NCBI GenBank assembly: GCA_028023455.1
Contig: JAQFVV010012397.1
Location: 5,128,237-5,192,236, forward strand
DNA length: 64,000 nucleotides
Direction of reading: 5' to 3'
Origin: Epiperipatus broadwayi
Lineage: Eukaryota > Onychophora > Udeonychophora > Euonychophora > Peripatidae
The stretch's first letter is position 1, and the number at the start of each line of letters is the position of its first letter. The notes beneath the pieces are model-generated. The model saw nothing but the letters and a program-made list of their open reading frames with translations, did not search any database and had not been told where the DNA came from. Below are positions 55,003 to 64,000 of this stretch, in pieces. The translations under genes and the position numbers were made by a program.

Positions 55003-55866
55003 TCAGTGCGTCCTCTTTCTCAAATCATAAGAATGCATGTGAGATTTAAAATCGTTTTTATCGTTTTCTTTCTCCTCATATTTAAATTCTATTGGTTGAG
55101 AAGTTTTAAAATTTATTTTCTCTTCCAATAGTTTCTTCCAAATGTTGTTAATCTTCTTTAACTTACACCTTTCATTTATGCTCTTGGGCCTTTTAAAAAT
55201 CTCTATAGATTCTCTTAGCAATCTCTGGTTATATTGTTCAATTTTTGCTAAAATATTTGTTTTTTCAAAATTGATATCATGATTTGTTAATTTAATATGA
55301 GAATAAATAGCTGATGAATTGGATTTTTCTCTCACTGCCAGAATGTGTTCTTCCTTTCTAATATTTATTCTACGATTAGTCTGTCCTATATATGTATGTG
55401 GACAGACCCTACATGGAATTTCATACACACCATGACACTCCAAAGCAATTTTATCTTTAGGAAGAGGAAATATTTCACTAATTTTTTTATAAGTAGTGTA
55501 AATTGTGTGAATATTATTATTCTTTAAAATGTTACCAATTCTATCAGTTACTCCTTTAATATATGACAAAATTGTCTTAATTTTTGATGTATCAAAATCT
55601 TTTTTCTTTTGATATGTATAAGCCCTATTAATAATTTTGTAATTAAAACCATTATGAGGAAGCATTTTATTAGTAGCAAAAAGGTCCCGGTGAAAATGGC
55701 TATCATCAGAAAGTCTCTTTGTTCTATCCAATAATGTCTTTGCCACTGAAAATAGTTGTGCAGGATGGTGATGAGAGGAAAAATGCAGATATCTCCCAGT
55801 GTGTGTTGGTTTTTTATCTTTTTCACTACATGGAATATCCCGCAAATAGTAATAATAATATGACAT
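55003..55866 (-). pseudogene. Penelope-like element C-terminal ORF with GIY-YIG endonuclease, 5'-truncated
   Basis: 287 residues are open to a natural stop. Residues 18-55 (KKPTHTGRYLHFSSHHHP, then LLDRTKRLSDD) are the end of a PLE reverse transcriptase. The first 15 or so residues (MSYYYYY...) come from flanking DNA, because the polymerase core is missing. The endonuclease follows: GVY 146-148, Cys152 and Cys155, YIG 159-161, Arg165/166 and Arg170, EH 173-174, H190, and the catalytic Glu219 in LLRESIE. All expected active-site residues are present. PLE proteins copy RNA at a cut target, and the GIY-YIG domain makes the cut. The basic tail ends LRKRTH. It is the best-kept PLE here, of a different group from those at 17, 21 and 37 kb. 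Without the polymerase it cannot be autonomous. Confidence 0.9.
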
Positions 55867-55950
55867 ATATATATATGAAAGATTATCAGCATTTACACTT
55901 TATTTAAAATTGGAGTTAAAATGTAAAGTATATTAAATTATGAATGTCAA

Positions 55951-56051
55951 GCATTGGTGCTCGATAGGTCAGCGACAGCTGCTTTATAAGCAGTTGTCCT
56001 GGGTTAACAGGTTTGTTTCCCTGCTGATGCTATGACACATGAAAAAAAAAA
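55951..56051 (+). repeat. tRNA-like sequence with A-tail, possible SINE head
   Basis: GCATTGG at 55951 can pair over 7 bp (two wobbles) with CTGATGC at 56022-56028. Between them lie GATAGGTCAGCGA (poor A box), a CTGC/GCAG hairpin around TTTATAA, and GGTTTGTTTCC (B-box-like, 9 of 11). An A-run follows at 56042. The variable region is too long and the arms compete, so it is not a normal tRNA gene; a tRNA-derived SINE fragment is a better guess. Confidence 0.3.
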
Positions 56052-57969
56052 TATGAATTTTATATTTAAAAGGCAGACAATTAAATTGCTTCTAGATAAT
56101 ATATACATGTTTTCCATTTAATTACATATAAAGTAATTAAGTATTAGGATACTAGATAATAATAGATTATTGATAGTGATATTTAGTTCATGTCCCATTT
56201 TCTTCTCATATTTTGCTGGTTTAGGAGACAAAATCCATTACAAAATTTTAATTGTAGATGGTAGTACTAATAAAACTTCAGAGTAGTTTTTATATATTGT
56301 TCATTGACAGCAAAAAGCACTGGATTTGATTTTAATATCCAGCAGCTACTTTCTCCTTTTTTTTTGCTAATCAAGATAACTATCTGAAATTCAAACATCT
56401 TAATTTATAAATATAAAATATATAAAGATGAATTCAGAATGTATATTAACAATATGAATGATTTTCATTGTCATTTAGAAACCAGCCCTGAAAATTTGGC
56501 ATTAATATATAATAGATAGCTCTGGAATTGAGCAATAAAGTAGATTTCTGGTTCTAATGAAAATGACGAATATAAGTTGGGAATGTCATATGAAACTTTG
56601 TTTACCCAATTTTTTCTAATATGTCAATATTTATAACATAAGTTAACAAATAATAATTTTTACTGAAACTAAATTTTTTATAAAGATTAATCAGTCTTAG
56701 TAAAATGAGAAGTAATTTTTTATCTAATATTAAAAAATCATAAGAAATTAATAAACATTCAAGAAGGAACTACTATTTATAATTAGTATTTGGATTTTAT
56801 TATAGCTAGTCGAACTATTTAAATCTTATCTGCATTTCAATTATATATATATATACTTTTATGAAAATGATTTTGTGTAAAACAATCACGATTATTTAAA
56901 TTTACATAAAACTTTTAATTTTATTTATAAATAAAACTTCTGTATTTCTTTAGTGTAAAGATTAATTTTATCAGATCTTTTTTTACTGTTTTTATCATAT
57001 CAAAGTTAGTTAGTTGTCTTTCCTTGTATCCACTGATAAGTTGTTGCATTAAAACAACCCAATGCCAGATGTGGCCTTTGTTTTGCTTCTAATTACAAGC
57101 TAAACTAAATGTCAGCTTTTGTCAATCAGTAGTTAAGAAAATTCCGAGAATTTGACACTGTGAAATAGAGAGTTTTAACTCATGGATTAAGAGCATTATA
57201 ATATAAAATTAATGGATGAATGTGAAATGTATGAAGCTTAGTTATATTTAAACAGCTTGTTGCATGCTTAATATGAATGTTTGATGAGAAAATAGAAATC
57301 AGCAATCTTTAAAAAAAAAACCTTTGTATTACAGATTTATTTTTTAAATATTTAGTAATCTGTCTGTTTTATATTTTTTCTTACTATATATCTTTTCATT
57401 TCTCTCTTTCTTCTGATATTTGCATATGTGTATTATAGTCAGAAGTATAATTTTTCTGTTAAGAATGAAACAAATCTGAGAATGTAAAATAAGAAATATC
57501 GGTTGATATTTTTTTGATGAGATGAATACAATAGAAAATTTTAATAAAACAAAATTTATTAATCTCAAAATATTTTAAAAATAGTGACAAGTAAGTAAAA
57601 TATAAACAAGCGCGCACACACAGACACACAAAAGGGACATATTATGACGAGCTACACATATGCAAAGCTAAAAATGTAATTTACTTATATATATATACAT
57701 TAATTTTATTAAAATTGATATAAACATATTCAAGTGTATAAAAGAATATAATATTACTATTAATAATCAATTCAACTCATTATGGACAAATTCAGTATAA
57801 TATTTATTATATTTGACTACTGTTAAGGAAAGGAATATAATGCAGTTAATAATTGAAGTATATTTTAAATTTATATGTATAAGGAGGATATATTCTGACT
57901 GTACAAAATTTTTAATATTGTATTATCTAAATTTAATTTATCAATTTTTGAAGTATTGAATATGAAATA
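56052..57969. other. AT-rich DNA with no recognisable gene
   Basis: Nothing recognised. The minus frame at 57344-57568 is Lys/Ile-rich with no domain. Confidence 0.55.
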
Positions 57970-59160
57970 AAAAAAATTCTCGCTAATTCTCTTTCTCTAG
58001 CTGTCTTCTCACATTAGTAGAAAGTTTGATAATTAAAATATATTTATATATTTCATTTTCAACTTATGCTGTATCGAATATCAAATAAAACTTTCATTAT
58101 TAATTTTTTCTATTTTTGTAAGTATCTTTGCATTAGTGGAAAGTTTGATAATTAAAATATTTTTAGTAATATTTACATGAACTAATTATCAATAGCAGTA
58201 TTGCAAAAATACAATTTTTATTAACTATTAGAAACTAGTCAACAGTTAGACAATCCCAATATAGATAATAAGAATTTCAAACTCAAGACAACCTTTTTTT
58301 AAGAATAGAGATGGAATCCCACCTCTATTAATAAACTCATATATTTATATAGACACTAACAATTGCAATTTCACTACAGAGATTGAAATTATTGATAAAA
58401 AGAAGTTTAAATAAACCTCCTTAAACAGGTAAATATAACCTATTCTGAATGCAGACTAATTCAATTATAACATTACAAACTGCAATTATAATTTTCAAAT
58501 TGTACTTAAAATATTACTTAAATAATTTGAAAATTATAATTGCAATTTGTAATGTTATAATTGACTTTTTATTAGTCTGCATTTAGAACAGGTTATATTT
58601 ACTTGTTTAAGGAGGTTTATTTAAACTTCTTTGTATCAATAATTTCAATCTCTAGGGTCAAGTTGCAGTCTTTAGGATCTATATAAGTATGTTAGACTAT
58701 TAATAAAAATGGGATTCCACCTTTATTGTTTAGGATATTGCCTTGCCAACATTTAGATTGTTATTGATATTGGGATTGTCTAAGCATTGACTGGAGTCTA
58801 TTGGTTACTTATAAATCCATTTAGCCTTGAGCATTATTAACCTTTTATTAAATACAATAACCAATAATTTAAAATTATTTATAATTTTTAAAATAACAAT
58901 GAAATTTTATCACCATTTTATATGAAAATGAGAAATTAAATATATGATCCAAATAAAATTTAATTAATTTAAAATATATTTACACAATAAAATTTTACAT
59001 TGGATTACCAAAAACTATAATTCTCCCTATTTTGCTGGTATATATTTCAATGTGTAGGTGACAACATCTTCCAATATCTGTAATCTTTTTGATTATTAAA
59101 AAATGGTTGCTATTCCAATAATTTTTATAATACAATTACCAAAGTTCTTAAAACAATTAA
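57970..59160 (+). repeat. Dispersed repeat, copy B, split by a large palindrome
   Basis: It matches copy A (45990-46880) on both sides of the palindrome: AGAAAGTTTGATAATTAAAA and AATTATCAATAGCAGTATTG before it, and AATAAAATTTTACATTGGAT and ATTTCAATGTGTAGGTGACA after it. Confidence 0.6.
58222..58808. mobile_element. Large palindrome, arms about 280 bp
   Basis: Left arm 58222-58500 and right arm 58524-58808 are imperfect inverted copies. Matching words include TTAGACAATCCCAATAT, GAAATTATTGAT, AAGTTTAAATAAACCTCC, AATATAACCT and GCAATTATAATTTTCAAAT. The spacer is only about 23 bp. No protein is encoded. Copy A of the host repeat lacks it. TTTTATTA occurs on both sides (near 58214 and 58844), which could be an 8-bp target duplication of hAT type, but the right copy is some 36 bp beyond the palindrome. 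Confidence 0.8.
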
Positions 59161-60049
59161 GAATCATAAAAACAAAGTTCATAGTCGATAAAATTCTCTG
59201 CAAATAAAATTATGCAAGAATCAGCAAAATTGATGTAATATTTGTTATGTTATAAAATATAAACAAACAAACAAACTTTCACATTTATATAGTATGTGTT
59301 TTATTATCTTTCCTGATACTTTCTTATATCATAATCATACTGAAAGAGTTTTCATTTTGCTATTGTAATCCTAAAATATTGATCATATAAATGAAAATGT
59401 AATATCTATTACACCTACATTTATAAGATTTTTTGGCATTGGTAAATAAGTTCACTTTATAATCTATCCTTCTTGATTTAAATAGATAAAATAACACACT
59501 ATTTCTACATATACCACTGAAATACAGTAGGATTACTTTCTGGTTATTGCCATTCAATGTGTTTTTTAATAATATATCTTCTTAAAAAAATCTAGGTATT
59601 ATTGAATTCAGGTTAAGATATCTAAAAAGAAAGAAGTTTGTTTACAACTTTTTGATTTTAGATATTATATGATTAAAAACATTAGCATTATTTATACTTA
59701 CATCCTTCTGAAATAAGCATTACATTGCTAAATTGTGTATTTTGAAGTTGAACAGAAAATTTTCTATCTAAGCATTTGAAAGTATTCCTCTGAAAGTGAA
59801 ATAATAAACAAATATAACAGTTGTTACAATTTGATCAGATCATACATTTTCAAAGCTTACATTTTTAAAATTCTAATGATTTAAATCTTTATTTTCATTT
59901 TATTTTTTTATTTTTTATTCTTACGATCTACTAATAGAGGGTCTTACAAATATATATTTTCTCTTAACAATGTTTCCAGACATTTAAGTTAATTCTTATT
60001 GACATTATGGAGTCTTTTATAAATATTTATTAATTATTTTTTCTTAGAT
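59161..60049. other. AT-rich DNA with no recognisable gene
   Basis: Only short frames without domains. Confidence 0.55.
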
Positions 60050-61960
60050 TACATGCTTCTTTAAAACTGATATCTGGTTTTGTTATTTTATTTTATGAAT
60101 AATTAGCTGACGTTCGATTTTTTTGAATTACAAGAATGATTTTTTTTTTTTTTTTTTTTGCTGATAATGATAATGAATGGAAACAGATCTGTAATGGAAT
60201 TTCATAAATGTGTAATCATTTCAATGTTATTTTCTTTGGTACTTTATTATTTTTTTGAAAACTAGTGTAAAGTTATGAAAGATATTTTTAAGAAAAGCAT
60301 TATCAATTTTTCCATTGATGTTTTTTTTATATATGATATGCTGTTTTAATTTCTGATATATCAAAATCTTTCACCTTGTTACCTGATAACTCTATTAATA
60401 ATTAATGTGGCTATAACCATTGTTGATGAGTAATAATAATATTTAGTGAATATGGCTATCATCAGAATAATTTTGGGTGGAATTTAACAATATTTTAATC
60501 ATAAAAAATAATTGAGCAAGTTGAAGGAAAGGAAAATATAATTAGATATTTTCCATGAGTGAGTCATTTAAATAACCTCACTTCCTTTATTTTAAACATT
60601 TAAAAATGGATGTTGGTTATTATATTTTATTTTTATAATGAACATTATTATGGAAAATATTCAAGAATTCAAAAAAGTCACCAAGAATAATTCCACCATT
60701 AGTTAAAACAATGAAACTATATTCAGCATATTGTAGTTGAGAAATTTAGTATTGTCTTCAAAGTTCTCATAAAAATATAGGCTGCAGTTAAAAATATGAT
60801 ATGTGTTTTTAAATCTGAACTTTAAACTACAAAATATGTCTTTAATAAACTATAGTTAATTAAATTTAGACAAATATCTGGTAACTAGAAATTTTCATAA
60901 CTTCAATGTATTTGCCTATAGAAACAATGAAAAAGGCAAAACATTATCAAAATACCATCTTTGAATAATTGTATATCTTTAATTAGTTGAAAAAATACTT
61001 TAATATAAGATGAACATTTAGGTTACATGCTGTTGTAGATATCAAGTTGAAAATTGAATTAATGGTCACCAATACATACAATTAGATTTTATATACTCTT
61101 AGATTGAGAATTCTTGATAATTTATATAATTTTGAATAAAAATACATCTTAAATTTTTCATCTAGATTATTATCAAAGACTAGTGCTTTATTTTTCACTT
61201 CTAATCAGGTGACTTCCTATAAAATTTGATATTTTTCTCTGAAGAAGTTTTGCCTTTTATTACAATAATTAATTTTATTTACAAATCTCTGTAGAAATCT
61301 TCTGGAGAATAGTTACAGATTTATCATTTTTTGATGTAAGGAAAGTGTCTTTTTAAAAGATAAATTTTTTTATGGAGTTTTTTTGCAGGTAGTTTCAAGT
61401 TTACAAATAAAATTATCAATGGATAATTTTCTTAGCAACATCAAAAAAATTAAAATCTTTATTCAGAATATTTTCAGTTTTTTAAAAATTGCTAGCAAAT
61501 AGATTTTAAAGAGCTTGTATAATTTTAAATGTAGAAGGTTCTTCTTAATTATTTTTTAAAGTTAAATAATTTTTTTTTTTTACATTGGTGATTTAAAATT
61601 CTTTTCAATAATATTTCTAAATTTTAGGATGTCATAATTAACTGATTTCAGTATTGGATGAATAGTTTTGTTAAATAAGATATGAAATTCTAATAATTTT
61701 ATGTTTAAAATATCTAGTTTTTTCATTGTAGTTTTGGTAAGAGGGATTAAAATGTCACAATTATTTTTCCTTAAATTCTAACTAATTTTATTTACTTGGA
61801 TATAAAAAGAGAGATTGAAGCAATGAAAAACTAACCTAATTCTTTTCTGATTTAATAAAAAATGAACAACATATTATTTTTCCACTCACATGCTCTTCTG
61901 TATCTTTTACCTAAAGATTAATAATATTTATTTATGAAATTTTCGTTTAAAAAAAGACAT
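60050..61960 (-). pseudogene. Heavily decayed Penelope-like element
   Basis: Nucleotide words follow the PLE at 55003-55866 in the same order and strand. AATAATTAGCTGACG corresponds to AATAAATAGCTGATG, TGGAATTTCATA is shared, TCTGATATATCAAAATCTTTC corresponds to TTTGATGTATCAAAATCTTTT, and TATGGCTATCATCAGA corresponds to AATGGCTATCATCAGA. The region further right (60600-61960) would be the reverse transcriptase, but all frames are broken and I cannot point to its catalytic motifs. A T-run of about 22 bp interrupts it near 60137. Confidence 0.65.
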
Positions 61961-62235
61961 TGCCATAATGTGTATGTTGAAGCTGATCAAAAACTTTTCC
62001 ATTCAGTAACAAAAGGCATGAGATTTTATTTTCTGATCCCCAAATCTCCAATGTCTCTGTAATTTGTTAATAAAAATATATTACAGATGAGGTACATTTG
62101 ATTTTCATTGTTCTGAGAGTTATTTTATTATTTTAGACCTAAAATATTAGTAGTTTATTCCTATTTTGCTAGTAATCACGTCAGAACACTTTGAGATGAT
62201 TAGGTTTATATTATCACACAGAGAAAGCCACATTC

Positions 62236-62245
62236 AACACACACG

Positions 62246-62289
<44 letters not shown>
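62236..62289. repeat. (CA)n/(TA)n compound microsatellite
   Basis: A CACACGCACACA run passes directly into ATATATATAT, the same arrangement as at 2014-2052. Confidence 0.95.
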
Positions 62290-62293
<4 letters not shown>

Positions 62294-62686
62294 TTAAAAT
62301 AAACTATGCATTCATTGTTATAGGTATTGTTGTTTAGTCTGCACAGACTAAAACAATAGCTATGATTATGGTGTTAAGTATTGAAAATGCATTCAACTCA
62401 ACTAAAAGGTGGAAACATTGTTTATTTTTAGCATAATTTTATAGAACCAATAAATTTCTCTATTAATGCGTGTAAGCGCACATATAACGTCTGTTACATT
62501 TAATATATGAGAAATGCAAACTGTTGACTCTTCATTATATACTTTGTAAAGCATATATATATATACAATTTTTTTACTTAGAATTTAAGAAAATTTATCA
62601 TAGATTTTATATACATGTAATGATGAATATTATTTTTATACTAAATAAATATATAATCATTTTATAATATATATAATAATTTTATA

Positions 62687-62912
62687 CAGAGGCGAAACTC
62701 CATACAGTCGCATCATTCAGTGCAAGCCAGAGTAATCAGTGGATGCAGGAAGATTTGTACAAAAAATCCCTACCTAGTGCCTACTCATCCAATATCCCCA
62801 GACTAGTTTCTCACTTATGGCCTTCATCAGTGAGGAGCTTTGAATCTGAGAGCACTACCTTTATGTACACAGCTTGTGTAAGCATAAAGAATGGTAACCC
62901 TGTGATGTTATA
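62687..62912 (+). repeat. Dispersed foldback family, copy d, with a hammerhead-like core
   Basis: It contains the family words GCGAAACTCCATACAGT, AGTGCAAGCCAGAGTAATCA, TACCTAGTGCCTACTCATCC and GTGTAAGCATAAAGAATGGT. Unlike copies a-c it keeps the complete CTGATGA...GAAAC...GTC region on the minus strand. Confidence 0.75.
62796..62835 (-). ncRNA. Hammerhead-like motif in foldback copy d
   Basis: On the minus strand CCTCA (stem I), CTGATGA (62824-62830), AGGCCATAAGTGA, GAAAC (62806-62810), TA, GTC (62801-62803) and TGGGG (stem I) follow in order. Stem I pairs over 5 bp with one U-G. Stem II is poor (A/A next to the core) and the stem III loop is only 2 nt, so it is probably a weak or dead ribozyme related to those at 39-40 kb. 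Confidence 0.45.
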
Positions 62913-63794
62913 ATAATTTTACATAGATACAAATCACACATGGCACATTTATTGTTTAATGTACCTTCATGGTTGAAAAAATTGTGCTACTATATTAGTT
63001 TATAAATATAATTAAAATTTTTTTTTAATAGATGTAATTGCTGGAATATTTTTTAAATATTATTTTTGTAATAAATAAATAAATACAAAGTCATGTGATA
63101 ATATATATAATAATGTTATATTATTAAATTATAATTTATTTGTGGGGAAAGAGTATATTGTAAAATAAGGAAAATATGAAAAGTTGTGAGCTTTATTTCA
63201 TATATATATATAAATTAAAATTTACATACGTTTTCATATATATCTGCATATACACATATATATGTAAACACTTATTTTGGGTTCATCTGTGTATACATGC
63301 AATGATTGTTAATACTAATATTATACTAATATTTTGATTGGATCCTATTTATTTATTTCACAGCTAAATAGAAGTTATTCAGGTTAAAATTCAGTTAAAA
63401 TGGATGAATCCAGAATAAATGTTTACATCTTTTACCTTGAATATTTTTACTTTAATATATCAATTCACAGAACAATCAAATCCAAATATGTCACTAAGAT
63501 GCAGACTTTATTATTCTGTGAATTGATTTATATTCTTAGCATTACAAAATTATTTATTAGTATTTAATCTACTTTAATAAATTTAAGACTGCAATAGACA
63601 TTTATGAATAAAATCAGATGAAAGCTTCACATGGCTCCTACTTACATATTTGCTATTTCAGTGTCATCATTTTTTTTCCAAAACCCAAAGCAACTCCCCA
63701 ATAAAACCCATAAGCTTGAAGCTATTGTATAGAACAATATTAGATAGGGATTTATTAAGTGCTATCATCTGATGTTTAATAGTTACAAAAACTT
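62913..63794. other. AT-rich DNA between two foldback copies
   Basis: No gene seen. A short imperfect inverted pair (ATCAATTCACAGAA near 63459 and TTCTGTGAATTGAT near 63514) lies within it. Confidence 0.5.
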
Positions 63795-64000
63795 ACAGAA
63801 GGTGGCACAAACATCACATGATCTCTGTTTCTTATGCTTGCTCATAACTGTTATTAGATAGGGATTTTATTCAGAAGTCTTCTGCATCCATTGATTACTT
63901 TGGCTTGCACTGAGTGGCACTACTGTATGGAGAGTTTTGCTTGTTTAATAACAGTTATGAGCAAGCATAAGAAACAGTGGTCATGTGATGTTTAGTGGTT
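63795..64000 (+). repeat. Dispersed foldback family, copy e, cut by the window edge
   Basis: Arms 63809-63856 and 63946-63993 are 48 bp each with two mismatches (AAACATCACATGATCTCTGT and its counterpart). Inside lie TGCATCCATTGATTACTTTG and TTGCACTGAGTGGCACTACT, the family's inner right arm. The loop is about 89 bp. The element may continue beyond 64000. Confidence 0.75.

Noticed and set aside
55951-56030. A functional tRNA gene
   Set aside because: The A box is poor, the T arm does not pair properly and the variable region is too long.

Overview
The window is very AT-rich DNA (about a quarter G+C by eye). It carries many animal-type transposable-element remains: Penelope-like elements (PLEs) with GIY-YIG endonuclease domains, RTE-like and other non-LTR retrotransposons, LTR elements, foldback elements and long (AT)n, (CA)n and (AAT)n microsatellites. 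This points to an invertebrate metazoan. The sequence alone does not fix the species; the compositional extreme and PLE load would suit a cnidarian, mollusc or flatworm, among others. I see no rRNA, no convincing functional tRNA, no CRISPR and no gene I can assign to the host. The window reads as intergenic or intronic repeat-rich DNA.

Layout. 1-2.3 kb: AT-rich DNA with a PLE tail relic and a (CA)(TA) tract. 2.28-4.22 kb: a G+C-richer solo LTR with TGTAAC/GTTACA ends and a 4-bp GTAG duplication. 6.0-7.7 kb: a 5'-truncated RTE-like retrotransposon on the minus strand. 8.7-9.3 kb: two copies of a dispersed foldback family. 12.4-16.4 kb: a palindrome, (AT)n tracts and a shared short repeat. 16.9-18.1 kb: two PLE fragments arranged back to back. 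20.9-22.0 kb: another PLE fragment and a relic of a hammerhead-like repeat. 26.8-33.7 kb: a complete, young LTR retrotransposon on the minus strand, with LTRs of about 1.9 kb, a 23-nt tRNA-like primer binding site and one intact 385-codon ORF but no pol. 33.7-34.2 kb: an RTE 3' fragment. 37.0-38.6 kb: a decayed PLE in C-poor DNA, followed at 39.25-40.61 kb by 3.7 tandem copies of a 370-bp unit, each with a type I hammerhead-ribozyme-like core. 43.3-44.4 kb: the 3' part of a second non-LTR class. 45.2-49.2 kb: foldback elements and a dispersed repeat. 55.0-55.9 kb: the best-preserved PLE coding fragment (287 codons, GIY-YIG). 58.0-59.1 kb: a second copy of the dispersed repeat, split by a palindrome of about 590 bp. 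60.1-62.0 kb: a decayed PLE. 62.7-64.0 kb: two more foldback copies, one with a hammerhead-like core.

The most notable content is the recurring combination of PLE remains, hammerhead-like motifs and foldback repeats. The 370-bp array matches the architecture reported for animal retrozymes and PLE pseudo-LTRs: RNA self-cleavage of a tandem transcript would release unit-length RNAs, and PLE machinery could reverse-transcribe them. The LTR element with an intact coiled-coil ORF and no pol is the second. It appears to depend on enzymes from another element, and one end carries extra degenerate copies of the U5/primer-binding junction.
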